Of a DNA stretch of 64,000 nucleotides, positions 52,398-60,929 are shown in pieces. The DNA comes from JABGQS01 sp963674545 (GTDB taxonomy: Bacteria; Bacillota; Clostridia; Christensenellales; SZUA-584), in contig CAXXFB010000001.1 in the NCBI GenBank assembly GCA_963674545.2, positions 1,240,001 to 1,304,000 on the forward strand, written 5' to 3'. The notes below the pieces were generated by a model, which was not told where the DNA came from, did not search any database, and was given only the letters and a program-made list of their open reading frames with translations. The translations under genes were made by a program, and so were the position numbers. How positions within the stretch are numbered: the stretch's first letter is position 1; the number at the start of each line of letters is the position of its first letter.

Positions 52398-53195
52398 TCA
52401 CCAGCTAGTCCAGCCGCCGTCCACAAGCAGATTGTGCCCTGTAACGTACTTTGCTGCTTCCGAAGCCAGGAACACCACCGGGCCTTTTATATCGTCATCA
52501 TCCGCAAACCTGCCGAGCGGCGTTAGTCTCATATAGTTCTGCACAAACTCTTTCTTTTCCTCTTCCTTGAACGCATCCGGATTGTATCCGCCCGGGCTTA
52601 TGCTGTTTACCCGGATGTTATACTTGCCGTAATAGTTCGCCATCCACTTGGTAAAGCCTATCATGCCCCATTTATCATATGTGTAATTCACAGGGCTGCT
52701 CATGCCTGTGCTGCCATAAACCGGAAAGTTTGGCCCCACAGCGCCCTGTATAGATGATATATTGATAATGCAGCCGCTGCGCCTCTCCTTCATGGCTTTT
52801 ACAACCTGTTTGCTTATCTGCATCAGCCCCGTTCCGTTTATGTTTGCGGCAAAGTTCCAGCCCTCTGCAGTAACATCCTCTAAATCTGCCATTCCTTTTC
52901 TTATTACTGCGTTGTTTACGAGTATGTCTATCCTGCCGTATTTTTTAAGCACTGACTCTACAAACGAGTCAATGCTTTCGACTGAGCCAAGATCCAGCTT
53001 CATTCCTACAGCTTCGTACCCTTCACTGTTCAATTCACAAGCGAGCTCCTCACATTTTTCGACGTCTCTTGAAGCTATAACGACGGTTGCGCCCGCCTCA
53101 CATAGCCCGATGGTTATATGTTTTCCGTATAGTCCGTATCCACCTGTAACTATCGCTACCTTGTTAGTTAAATCAAATAGTTTTTTTGTATTCAT
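52398..53195 (-). CDS. SDR-family sugar oxidoreductase
   Basis: A 265-residue classical short-chain dehydrogenase. The cofactor loop is AIVTGGYGLYGKHI, NNAV and the Ser of INISSIQGAVG follow, and the Tyr-Lys pair lies in NYTYDKWGM (residues near 168-172). VRVNSISPGGYNP and LLVDGGW end the fold. Its relatives act on gluconate-, 2-keto-3-deoxy- or other sugar acids. ATG 53195 is preceded by AGGGAGA; an earlier ATG (53240) is in the terminator hairpin and is rejected. A strong hairpin stands 20-65 bases upstream, so expression may be attenuated relative to the yhcH part of the operon. Confidence 0.9.
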   Translation of the reverse strand: MNTKKLFDLTNKVAIVTGGYGLYGKHITIGLCEAGATVVIASRDVEKCEELACELNSEGYEAVGMKLDLGSVESIDSFVESVLKKYGRIDILVNNAVIRKGMADLEDVTAEGWNFAANINGTGLMQISKQVVKAMKERRSGCIINISSIQGAVGPNFPVYGSTGMSSPVNYTYDKWGMIGFTKWMANYYGKYNIRVNSISPGGYNPDAFKEEEKKEFVQNYMRLTPLGRFADDDDIKGPVVFLASEAAKYVTGHNLLVDGGWTSW

Positions 53196-53214
53196 CTTAA
53201 TTCTCCCTGTTTTT

Positions 53215-53260
53215 AAATAAAAACACCACAACAAACACACCTGTGCGTATTTGTTGTGGT
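53215..53260 (-). terminator. Terminator or attenuator between yhcH-like and SDR genes
   Basis: On the minus strand ACCACAACAAA pairs perfectly with TTTGTTGTGGT (11 bp), the loop has a further CACA/TGTG pair, and GTTTTTATTT follows. It lies 57 bases after the YhcH gene and leaves only about 20 bases before the SDR ribosome site. It also has a T-run on the plus strand. Confidence 0.8.
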
Positions 53261-53316
53261 ATCGTTTTTTTGCTCTAAAAGCAGCTTCAAAACAATAGCC
53301 TCCGCTATATTCTCCG

Positions 53317-53766
53317 CTACACTCTAACCTTGACTATCGCTTTTTTCATCTCGCACGGGCCGCCGTCCTGAACACCCGGCATATGTGCATCTTCGGGGTA
53401 CAGTACCATAAACGTACCTGTGTCACACTGCACCATATTACCATCGCCCTTTAAAAGCAGGCTGTCCGTTTTTTCGTCATATTCCTGCGTCACATCAAGG
53501 TTCCCGATATACTCGTAGCCTATACATTCATGACCTTTGGCGACGTACTGAACGTCGATATAATTTCTATGCGCCTCCCAGACGCTCTCTTCAAGCGGGC
53601 GAGAAGTATATTCGACCACGTTTACGAACACATCGTCTCCGTCTATTTCGTGTCTGCCCGTCTCCAGCTTCTCTATATCGTTGTCCTGCAGAAACTCGAG
53701 CGCTTTTTTTAGCCTTTCACTTACTCCGAAATAAATGTGTGCATTGCCCAGTTTGTCAACTATCAT
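53317..53766 (-). CDS. YhcH/YjgK/YiaL-family protein
   Basis: A 149-residue cupin-like protein of the DUF386 family found in sialic acid and related sugar catabolic operons. Motifs are HEIDGDDVFVNVVEYTSRPLEES, WEAHRNYIDVQYVAKGHE and FMVLYPEDAHMPGV with a C-terminal KKAIVKV. The conserved His, Glu and Asp residues of the metal site are visible. Members may act as mutarotases or isomerases; the role is not proven. ATG 53766 has GGAGG six bases upstream; an earlier ATG overlaps the NagB-like stop. Presence here supports an N-acyl sugar acid as substrate of the cluster. Confidence 0.88.
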   Translation of the reverse strand: MIVDKLGNAHIYFGVSERLKKALEFLQDNDIEKLETGRHEIDGDDVFVNVVEYTSRPLEESVWEAHRNYIDVQYVAKGHECIGYEYIGNLDVTQEYDEKTDSLLLKGDGNMVQCDTGTFMVLYPEDAHMPGVQDGGPCEMKKAIVKVRV

Positions 53767-53794
53767 TTTTCTACCTCCGTTTATGGATGTAATA

Positions 53795-54733
53795 TTAATA
53801 TCCGACTTCTTCCCAGCACTCAAATTCGCTGGCGATGTTTTCGCTTACGTAAACGCTCGTCGGGAAAAGCTGCAGTATAGATGAAGGAACCTGCGGCGTT
53901 ACCGGACCATAGAGCACCAGACGGGAAATCATCCTCTGCCACGAGGAAAGACTGCCCATGGTTGCAAGCGCATGCATCTCGAACCTGTTCTTTGCATGTG
54001 CGACGTCAAATGGACCTATCGTAACCGCTTTTGGCGGAACATTCGCAATATCGCCGCTGCATCCGAACACACCGTGCAGTGAGTTCTGCGCTACGGTTAG
54101 CGGATTGAGCGTGACACGCCTTGCTTTCAACTCAAGGAATTCTTCGATTGAGCTGCATGCAAACTCCTCAGTGTCGGGGTCTACAAACGCTATGTGTCCT
54201 GCCCATCCCGGGCCGCTGTAGCATATGTCCGCTCCGCCATTTCCGCTCTCGACTATAAGATCGCTGTAGTGGTCAACATTTTCGTTCGTAAACGCTGTAC
54301 AGTTCTCTCTCGGCATCCTCAGTTCCGGGTCTATTTTGCCATAGAAATATTTTATGAATGAGTGGTTGAAACCCGCTTCATAGCTCTCGGGAGCAACGTT
54401 GCCTTCATGGTCTGCCCATTCGTCCATGTTGAACGTATAAACGTTACGGCAGTTTATACCAAATCTGTTTATTATCTCTGCTACGGTCGAATATGTACCC
54501 GGCGCAGGGTTTGGCATGATCATTGTCAGCTTCTCGTCCTTTATATCAGAATCATATATCCGCTTCACCATATCCGCAACCCATATTGCATTTACGTCTG
54601 CAACTATCTTTATCTTGAAGTCCGGGTTCTTATGCTTTTCCATGTCCTTACGCTTAATATTGCGAACCTTTTCGAGCACCTTTTTATCCTTAAACGGTAC
54701 CCAAGGTGCTGTCTCAAATTCAAATTTACTCAT
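53795..54733 (-). CDS. NagB-like sugar-phosphate deaminase/isomerase
   Basis: A 312-residue protein of the glucosamine-6-phosphate deaminase fold. PAPGTYSTVAEII (phosphate loop), NMDEWADHEGNVAPESYEAGF (the DEY-like catalytic region), SGPGWAGHIAFVDPD (GHIAFxxP motif) and KAVTIGPFDVAHAK are visible. It is longer than typical NagB (about 240-260) because of an N-terminal extension of about 40 residues, and the sugar-contact residues differ, so the substrate may be another amino sugar phosphate. It directly follows nagA by 19 bases. Confidence 0.83.
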   Translation of the reverse strand: MSKFEFETAPWVPFKDKKVLEKVRNIKRKDMEKHKNPDFKIKIVADVNAIWVADMVKRIYDSDIKDEKLTMIMPNPAPGTYSTVAEIINRFGINCRNVYTFNMDEWADHEGNVAPESYEAGFNHSFIKYFYGKIDPELRMPRENCTAFTNENVDHYSDLIVESGNGGADICYSGPGWAGHIAFVDPDTEEFACSSIEEFLELKARRVTLNPLTVAQNSLHGVFGCSGDIANVPPKAVTIGPFDVAHAKNRFEMHALATMGSLSSWQRMISRLVLYGPVTPQVPSSILQLFPTSVYVSENIASEFECWEEVGY

Positions 54734-54752
54734 TTTATTCCCTCCGATATAT

Positions 54753-55928
54753 TTATTTTCTCTCGTACTTAAGCTGACCGCCGACCCAGCACTTTACAAC
54801 ACCCAGGTCACCATCAAGCATAACGAGATCTGCATCGTATCCTTCTTTTACAAGGCCTTTCCTATCCTCCAGCCCCAGCACTTTTGCCGGGTTATATGAA
54901 GCCATTGCAACAGCATGCGGCAGGTCTACATCTAGCATATCAACTGCGTTTCTGACAGCTTTGTCCATCGTTAGTCCGCTGCCCGAAAGCCCTCCTTTAA
55001 GCTTGCCTTCTTTTAGCCTTGCAGGCGCGCCTTCATATTCTACTGTTATTCCTACACCTTCGACGCCCGAATACTCTCCTGCGGGCAGCCCTGCGTGCAC
55101 ATTTGAGTCGCTAATAAGGCAGACTTTGTCTTTGTCTTTGCAGGCAAGCGCCATTTTTACCGCTATCGGTATCACGTGCACACCGTCCAGTATAAAGTCT
55201 ACAGAGACCTCCGGATGTGCATAAACAGCTTCAACACTGCCGCAGCCTCTTACACCCGGTTCCTTGTCGCCTGTATACGGAAACACGTTAAAGAAGTGAG
55301 AAGCGTGCTTGGCCCCTGCTTCGATTGCAGCTTCGGCTTCATCCCAGTTTGCGCCTGTGTGCGTTATGAATGCAGTATATGCGTCCTTTGTCATCTCCGG
55401 AAGCATCTGTGTTAAACCGTCAAGCTCGGGTGAAACTGCAAAAGCTATCTTATACGGCTTTGCAGCCTCTTTTAGCTCTTTGACCCTCTCTATCGTCCTG
55501 TTCTTCGGTATATGCGATATCGCACCAAAGAGAGTTAGGAAATGGCCCTCCAGGAAAAATCCCAAAAGCCCCGTTCCCTGTGATTGGATCGTTGAATATT
55601 CTTCAAGCTTTTCGATGTCTTTTTCATCAGAACCGCTGGGAGAAACGCCTGCAAGCAGACCGGTAACTCCGTGAGACGGCATAAGCTTTAAAAACTCTTC
55701 CATCTTTTCCTTAGAATCACCGACTCTTATACCGTGCGCCCCATGCATGTGTACGTCTATGAATCCGGCAGCAATGTATTTGCCTTGAGCATCAATAGTT
55801 TCATCTGCGCTTATTGCACTATCTTTGCTTACTTCGGCAATTTTACCGTCCTTTACAAGAACACCGTATCCCTCCAGCACTTCATCTCTGCTGACAACTT
55901 TGGCGTTTTTTATAAGCAGTTTACTCAT
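54753..55928 (-). CDS. nagA: N-acetylglucosamine-6-phosphate deacetylase
   Basis: A 391-residue amidohydrolase. The metal site motif FIDVHMHGAHG (HxH), the Glu of FFLEGHFL, His in FITHTGA, HASHFFN and the catalytic Asp in LISDSNVHAG are all present. It removes acetyl from an N-acetyl-amino-sugar phosphate before deamination by the NagB-like enzyme next to it. Usual NagA has DA at the catalytic Asp; here it is DS, and the residues around differ from Escherichia coli NagA, so another N-acyl sugar is possible. The start is two bases after the ATC-hydrolase-like stop. Confidence 0.88.
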   Translation of the reverse strand: MSKLLIKNAKVVSRDEVLEGYGVLVKDGKIAEVSKDSAISADETIDAQGKYIAAGFIDVHMHGAHGIRVGDSKEKMEEFLKLMPSHGVTGLLAGVSPSGSDEKDIEKLEEYSTIQSQGTGLLGFFLEGHFLTLFGAISHIPKNRTIERVKELKEAAKPYKIAFAVSPELDGLTQMLPEMTKDAYTAFITHTGANWDEAEAAIEAGAKHASHFFNVFPYTGDKEPGVRGCGSVEAVYAHPEVSVDFILDGVHVIPIAVKMALACKDKDKVCLISDSNVHAGLPAGEYSGVEGVGITVEYEGAPARLKEGKLKGGLSGSGLTMDKAVRNAVDMLDVDLPHAVAMASYNPAKVLGLEDRKGLVKEGYDADLVMLDGDLGVVKCWVGGQLKYERK

Positions 55929-55930
55929 AT

Positions 55931-56380
55931 TTAGTCTTCCTTAGCTATTTTAGGATCGCTTATTGTCATAGAACATGCTGCTTTGTCTGTCCTTGAAAGA
56001 TCCGTCTCATATTTGAATCCGTAAGCTTCTACGATCCCTTTATAGAGTGCCGGGCAGTGAAGACAATAGTCTTCATACGGCTCGAGATGGGTTTCGTCTA
56101 TAAGTCTCCCCTTGCTTGGGCAGTGATGCATATCGATTTTAAACTCGCCTTTATCCTCATCCAGCGTCATAGTAAAATCAGCCGCCTCTTCGTTGAGCGC
56201 ATGCGCCCAGTAGTTCCAGCAGCCTTTTAGCCCGTTTGCTTCAACTTCTTTTTCAAGTTTGCTAACGCCGCCTTCGGATATCCTTGCCCAATAATCTCTT
56301 ACAGCCTGTTTCCCGCCTCTTTTTTCAAGGTATTTAAAAAGCTCACTGTAAGCCGGTATGAACTCAGTACATGAAATCAT
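55931..56380 (-). CDS. ATC-hydrolase-like protein A (cysteine-rich)
   Basis: A 149-residue protein with the fold and cysteine pattern of the L-2-amino-thiazoline-4-carboxylate hydrolase family. Visible motifs are GLKGCWNYWAHALNEE, FKIDMHHCPSKG, YEDYCLHCPALYKGIVEAYGF and TDLSRTDKAACSMTI. The conserved CP and YCxHC cysteines are intact. The name comes from one pathway of cysteine production in Pseudomonas; most members are uncharacterised. It follows its degenerate partner by three bases and precedes nagA by two, so it is tightly tied to N-acyl sugar breakdown. Confidence 0.72.
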   Translation of the reverse strand: MISCTEFIPAYSELFKYLEKRGGKQAVRDYWARISEGGVSKLEKEVEANGLKGCWNYWAHALNEEAADFTMTLDEDKGEFKIDMHHCPSKGRLIDETHLEPYEDYCLHCPALYKGIVEAYGFKYETDLSRTDKAACSMTISDPKIAKED

Positions 56381-56383
56381 TTG

Positions 56384-56851
56384 CTATTCCTCCATCTTGT
56401 AAAAACGCTGTCGGCTCTCTCCCGTTTCCTTATCAAAGGATATCATCTCAAAGGCATACGGCGTATCCTCTACAAGCGTTTTGTTAACAGTATTCGTAGT
56501 CTCGATAAAATAGGGTGATACCTTTTCGCCATCATTCTTAATATATTCTATCACCGGGCACTTCTTTATATCTATTATAAGCTCGTTTTCATTTTTCTCA
56601 AATGTTATAACTTCCGGCGCTTCCTCGATTTCGTAAAGCCATTTGAAGTAATCCTGCAGTGCGTCAAGCCCCTCTTTTTTTATTTTTTCCATAAGCGGCT
56701 TGTGATATACCCTTGTGTACTGCTGCAGGTATTCCTTTACCGCATCTTCACCATAGAGCTCAGCAATATAATCTATCCCTAAGTTCAGCCCGACGTGAAA
56801 ATGTCTGTGGAAATACTTATTGTCTGAGGCTTTCCTGACCATTTTCTCCAT
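56384..56851 (-). CDS. ATC-hydrolase-like protein B (lacking the YCxHC cysteines)
   Basis: A 155-residue relative of the adjacent protein. The shared plan is an N-terminal helical half (GLNLGIDYIAELYGEDAVKE), then a beta half with ITFEKNENELIIDIKKCPVIEYI. The CP motif is kept, but the YCxHC segment is replaced by SPYFIETTNTVNKTL, so it probably cannot carry the same cysteine chemistry. Paired active and inactive subunits forming a heteromer is the simplest reading. GGAG-like sequence is weak before the ATG. It lies downstream of the lyase gene with an 89-base gap. Confidence 0.6.
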   Translation of the reverse strand: MEKMVRKASDNKYFHRHFHVGLNLGIDYIAELYGEDAVKEYLQQYTRVYHKPLMEKIKKEGLDALQDYFKWLYEIEEAPEVITFEKNENELIIDIKKCPVIEYIKNDGEKVSPYFIETTNTVNKTLVEDTPYAFEMISFDKETGESRQRFYKMEE

Positions 56852-56940
56852 AATAAAAGTATCCCTTCAAATAATTTAGGTTGATTTGATATAAGGCAGG
56901 ACGTTTTATCATCTCTGCCTGATATATGTTATATTTATTC

Positions 56941-57819
56941 TTAAAGCTCGCCTAAATCCATAAGCGCGTTTTTAACTTTTTTCTTTGCGCCTGCGTCTAT
57001 GTCTACTTCGTAATCTGGTGCAAAGCTGCCTTCATAGCCAAGCTCGTTCATTGCATATGTGAATGCCGGCCATATCCCAGCGCCCAGCATTACATCTCTT
57101 GCATCCATCATGTCTTCAAGACCTGCTTTTGCGCCCTCAAGGTCATCACTATTATAGCACTTCTGTATACGCTCGATAGTCTTTGGCATACATGAGAATA
57201 TACCATCGAGATACCTCGTGATACCATAGTTGTTAGCAATTGCAAAAAGATCTGAACCGGAGAATATCGGCGTAAAATCATCCCTTTTCGGATTGTCAAA
57301 AAGCTTTTTGATCATAACCAGATCGCCGGATTTTATTCCCTTTACATTAGGTATATCCATCAGCTTGTAGACTATATCGGCTGTTATCTTCAGTTTGGTT
57401 ACGGGAGTTATGTCGTAAAGATAAAAGTCTTTATTAGTCATTGCTGCAGTCTTCTCAAAGAAGTTGAGTATATTAGCAGGGCTGGTTGCAAAATAATACG
57501 GCGTCGTCATAACAATGCCGTCTATACCGTCAAATGAGTTCATTATTTCAAACTTGTCCTTTACTCTGCCAAGGCTGTTCTCGGATGAACCGACCAGGAG
57601 TGTACATCTTCCGTCAATTGCTTTTACAGCAGCCTCAATGCCTGCTGCATACTGGCTGTCTCTTACACAGCCGCCCATACCCATAGTCCCATAAAGAAGA
57701 ACGCCGCTTGCGCCTGCCTTAATCTGGTCATCTATGTGCTTTTCAAGGCTGTCTTTGATGATTTTGTTATCACTGTCTAGCGGGGTTCCTACTGCCGTGT
57801 AAAAACCTTTTTTTAACAT
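56941..57819 (-). CDS. DapA/NanA-family aldolase
   Basis: A 292-residue Schiff-base aldolase of the dihydrodipicolinate synthase/N-acetylneuraminate lyase family. The barrel motifs are GFYTAVGTPLD at the N-terminus, GASGVLLYGTMGMGG (GTTGE position changed to GTMGMG), DGIVMTTPYYF, YLYDITPVT (conserved Tyr near 133) and the Schiff-base Lys in VKGIKSGD. The altered carboxylate-binding loop argues against DapA itself and for a keto-acid aldolase such as a sialic-acid-like lyase. AAAGGAGA lies before the ATG and an extended -10 promoter is at 57862. It leads the enzyme operon. Confidence 0.85.
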   Translation of the reverse strand: MLKKGFYTAVGTPLDSDNKIIKDSLEKHIDDQIKAGASGVLLYGTMGMGGCVRDSQYAAGIEAAVKAIDGRCTLLVGSSENSLGRVKDKFEIMNSFDGIDGIVMTTPYYFATSPANILNFFEKTAAMTNKDFYLYDITPVTKLKITADIVYKLMDIPNVKGIKSGDLVMIKKLFDNPKRDDFTPIFSGSDLFAIANNYGITRYLDGIFSCMPKTIERIQKCYNSDDLEGAKAGLEDMMDARDVMLGAGIWPAFTYAMNELGYEGSFAPDYEVDIDAGAKKKVKNALMDLGEL

Positions 57820-57861
57820 GATAAATCTCCTTTTTTTAATAGTATATTTTTTGTCGTCTGT

Positions 57862-57870
57862 ATTATAACA
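57862..57870 (-). promoter_or_regulatory. Extended -10 promoter of the enzyme operon
   Basis: TGTTATAAT on the minus strand (57870-57862), with no good -35 box. It lies 43 bases before the aldolase start and drives the genes from 57819 leftwards. Confidence 0.6.
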
Positions 57871-57992
57871 CTATAGTTTTAGCATTACTACAGCAATTTG
57901 TAGAAAAACTCAAAAAAGCTCATTTTCTAATAATAAAGCATTATTTTGACCATCAGGCATCCGTTTTTTTATAAAATCAAGATGCTTTCATT

Positions 57993-58024
57993 TAAAAAGC
58001 CGCAGGCTCTTAAAGTCTGCGGCT
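57993..58024 (-). terminator. Terminator of the ABC transporter operon
   Basis: On the minus strand AGCCGCAG and CTGCGGCT form an 8-bp stem with an 11-base loop, followed by TTTTTAAATG, 22 bases after the last ATPase gene. It separates the transporter and enzyme operons. Confidence 0.88.
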
Positions 58025-58045
58025 CTTGTTTCTGTTTTTCTAAGA

Positions 58046-59047
58046 CTATCTGCATTTCTCTGCCAAGTGGCAGGCAACCAGATGGTCTTCGTTGGCCTTT
58101 AGGCCTTCAAGCGGCGGTACTTGCGTAGCACAGATGTCTATTGCCTTTGGACATCTGGGATGGAAAGGACATCCCTTTGGAGGATCGATAGGAGACGGTA
58201 CATCGCCTCTCAATATTATCCTGTCCTTCTTTGCACCTATTACCGGTATTGGAACCGCTGAAAGCAGCGCTTCCGTATACGGATGAGTACAGTTGTTGTA
58301 AAGCTCGTTTGATTCAGCAAGCTCTACTACCTTGCCAAGATACATAACCGCTATCCTGTCGCTCATATACTGAACAACTGAAAGGTCATGCGCTATGAAT
58401 ACATACGTTAAGTTGCGCTCCTTCTGAAGCTCTTTCATAAGGTTGAGTATCTGCGCCTGTATTGAAACGTCCAGCGATGAAACCGGCTCGTCACATACTA
58501 TGACCTGCGGGTCTAGGCTAAGCGCACGCGCTATACATATCCTCTGTCTCTGCCCGCCCGAAAACTCGTGCGGATATCTGTACATATAATCCGGCTGAAG
58601 ATTGACTGTCTTTAAGTTTTCTGCAATTATCTCTCTTCTTTTCTCCTTATCGCCGAATCCATGGATCTTCAGCGGTTCATCAAAAGCCTTGATTATCGTC
58701 TTGACCGGGTTGAACGACGAGTACGGATCCTGGAATACCATCTGCACACGCCTTCTGGTCTTGAAGCTTTCTTTCTTGTTCAATGCAGTCAGATCGACCA
58801 TGGTTCCGTCAATATTGATATTCATATGCCCTGCGGAAGGCTTGTGAAGCCTTACAAGGCATTTACCAAACGTAGTTTTCCCGCAGCCGGACTCTCCGAC
58901 TATTCCCAGCGTCTCGCCCTCATACACTTTCAGTGATACATCGTCAACTGCTTTAACATATTCTTTGTGGCCCGCGAACATCTTTGTAGAAACGGGATAG
59001 TATTTCTTTAGGTTGTCAACTTCCAGAATTACTTTATCTTTCGGCAT
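58046..59047 (-). CDS. Opp/Dpp-type ABC transporter ATPase (second, DppF-like)
   Basis: A 333-residue ABC ATPase. Walker A is GESGCGKTTFGK, the Q loop QMVFQDPYSSFNP, the signature FSGGQRQRICIARAL, Walker B VIVCDEPVSSLD and H loop FIAHDL. The C-terminal oligopeptide/dipeptide domain has PKGCPFHPRCPKAIDIC, typical of OppF/DppF. It powers import of a di/oligopeptide or, in some members (SatD), sialic acid. The ATG overlaps the first ATPase gene's stop (TAATG), so the two ATPases are made in equal amounts. Confidence 0.95.
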   Translation of the reverse strand: MPKDKVILEVDNLKKYYPVSTKMFAGHKEYVKAVDDVSLKVYEGETLGIVGESGCGKTTFGKCLVRLHKPSAGHMNINIDGTMVDLTALNKKESFKTRRRVQMVFQDPYSSFNPVKTIIKAFDEPLKIHGFGDKEKRREIIAENLKTVNLQPDYMYRYPHEFSGGQRQRICIARALSLDPQVIVCDEPVSSLDVSIQAQILNLMKELQKERNLTYVFIAHDLSVVQYMSDRIAVMYLGKVVELAESNELYNNCTHPYTEALLSAVPIPVIGAKKDRIILRGDVPSPIDPPKGCPFHPRCPKAIDICATQVPPLEGLKANEDHLVACHLAEKCR

Positions 59048-60051
59048 TACTTCACCCCCTTTTCATACAACCAGCAGCGTACACGATGCTTGTCTTCAAG
59101 ATACAGCTCCGACGGCGGTTTCTTCCAGCATATGTCCATAGCGTGGTCGCATCTTGGTGCAAACACACAGCCTTCAAGCACATCTGAAGCATCCGGCGTC
59201 GTTCCTCTGATAGGCTCGAGCTTTGCTTCCTTTCCGATACCAAGTACCGGAACGGATTGGAGCAGCGCCTTCGTATATGGATGCTTGGAATTATTAAATA
59301 CCTGCTCGAGTGTGCCGTATTCTACTACCTTGCCCATATACATGACGACAACATCATCACACGTCTCTGCTATAATACCCATGTTGTGCGTGATGAGTAT
59401 TATTGAAGTCCCATGTTCTTTCTGAACTTCTTTCATCAGGTTTAGTATCTGTGCCTGTATCGTCACGTCAAGCGACGTCGTAGGCTCGTCTGCAATAAGT
59501 ATGTTGGGGTTGCATATCATAGCTGTCGCAATCATAACACGCTGCTTCATGCCGCCTGAAAATTGATGCGGGTAGTCGTCGTAGCGCTTGTCAGGAACCG
59601 GTATCCCCAGCTCGCCAAGCAGTTTAACGACTCTTTCTCTGGCTTCATGCTTGCTGATGTTCTCATGCTCGAGCAGATTCTCTGCTATCTGCGTCCCTAT
59701 CTTATATACAGGATCCAATGATGCCAGAGGATCCTGGAATATCATTGCTATTTCCTGGCCTCTTATCTGGCGGATGGATTTGCCGTTTCTCTTAAAGCTG
59801 GTAAGGTCAAGCTCTTTGCCGGCCTTTGTTCTATACGTAACGCTTCCGTTCGTTATGTTGCCGTTCTTTGGCAGCAGTTGTATTATTGAATGCGCTGTTA
59901 CGCTTTTGCCACAGCCTGATTCTCCCACGACACCCAGTGTTGATCCGCTTTTCAGTTCAAAACTTACGTCATTGACTGCGTGGACAATACGCTTTCCAAC
60001 CGTGAATTTCGTTTGAAGATTTTCTACTTTTAATACAATATCTTTATTCAC
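59047..60051 (-). CDS. Opp/Dpp-type ABC transporter ATPase (first, DppD-like)
   Basis: A 334-residue ABC ATPase. Walker A is GESGCGKSVTAH, Q loop IAMIFQDPLASLDP, signature FSGGMKQRVMIATAM, Walker B ILIADEPTTSLD and H loop LITHNM. The C-terminal domain has LEGCVFAPRCDHAMDIC. This is the OppD/DppD pattern, pairing with the following ATPase to drive the two permeases. It lies 11 bases after the second permease gene. Confidence 0.95.
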   Translation of the reverse strand: MNKDIVLKVENLQTKFTVGKRIVHAVNDVSFELKSGSTLGVVGESGCGKSVTAHSIIQLLPKNGNITNGSVTYRTKAGKELDLTSFKRNGKSIRQIRGQEIAMIFQDPLASLDPVYKIGTQIAENLLEHENISKHEARERVVKLLGELGIPVPDKRYDDYPHQFSGGMKQRVMIATAMICNPNILIADEPTTSLDVTIQAQILNLMKEVQKEHGTSIILITHNMGIIAETCDDVVVMYMGKVVEYGTLEQVFNNSKHPYTKALLQSVPVLGIGKEAKLEPIRGTTPDASDVLEGCVFAPRCDHAMDICWKKPPSELYLEDKHRVRCWLYEKGVK

Positions 60052-60062
60052 TTGATTACCTC

Positions 60063-60929
60063 CTATTGTCCCGGGTCATAGACGTCTCGCAGACCGTCTC
60101 CGAAGAAGTTGATACCCAGCACGAACAATGATATCGCTATGCCAGGCGCTATCCACAACATAGGGTAATTCTGCATAACATTAAGGCTTTTTGCAGCATT
60201 TATCATATTCCCCCATGTCGGTATATTTGCTTCTACGCCAAGGCCTATGAAACTCAGTGCCGCTTCATTTAGAACAAAGCCTGCTGTCGAAAGTGTCGCG
60301 TTAACTATGACCGGTCCTAAGGTGTTTGGAAGCATATGCCGGAACATTATCGACAGCCCTCCGATACCGTTTGCCCTGCAGCTTTCAACAAAAGTTTCTT
60401 CCCTTAATGAAAGGATCTTACTTCGTACTACCCTGAATCCGAAGATCCATCCTGTAAGCGAGAATATCAAAATCAGATTTACCCAGCCTCTTCCTGCAAA
60501 ACCTACGAGTATCAGAACCAACAGAAGCTGCGGAAACGAGTAGAATATCTCTGAAATGTATACGATTATAGCGTCCACTTTGCCGCCGTAATACCCGGAT
60601 ACACATCCTAAAACAACGCCAATCAGCGATGCGCCTGCAGCGCTTGCAAGCCCTATGATCAATGAAAATCTTCCGCCGTAAATAAGCCTTGCCCAAACGT
60701 CTCTTCCTATAGAGTCTGTGCCAAGGATGTGCTCAGAAGAAGGCAGTTGATATCTTATTGCAGGATTGTTGAATGCGGGGTCGTATTTTGTGAACAAAGG
60801 TGCACCCACAGAAAGCACAACTACGACAATAAGCAGCGCAAGACCGACAATCGCAAGCTTGTTGTGCATAAATTTTTGTGCATTACGCTTTGCTAAGCTT
60901 GACTTCTTAACATTTTTTTGTTTGCCCAT
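60063..60929 (-). CDS. ABC transporter permease, DppC/OppC type
   Basis: A 288-residue inner-membrane permease with six hydrophobic helices and a cytoplasmic N-terminal basic segment (KKSSLAKRNAQKF). The helix LAIVGLALLIVVVVLSVGAPLF, HILGTDSIGRDVWARLIYGGR and the EAA loop VESCRANGIGGLSIMFRHMLPN are typical of OppC/DppC. It forms the channel with the other permease, whose stop is adjacent (one-base spacing). Confidence 0.93.
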   Translation of the reverse strand: MGKQKNVKKSSLAKRNAQKFMHNKLAIVGLALLIVVVVLSVGAPLFTKYDPAFNNPAIRYQLPSSEHILGTDSIGRDVWARLIYGGRFSLIIGLASAAGASLIGVVLGCVSGYYGGKVDAIIVYISEIFYSFPQLLLVLILVGFAGRGWVNLILIFSLTGWIFGFRVVRSKILSLREETFVESCRANGIGGLSIMFRHMLPNTLGPVIVNATLSTAGFVLNEAALSFIGLGVEANIPTWGNMINAAKSLNVMQNYPMLWIAPGIAISLFVLGINFFGDGLRDVYDPGQ

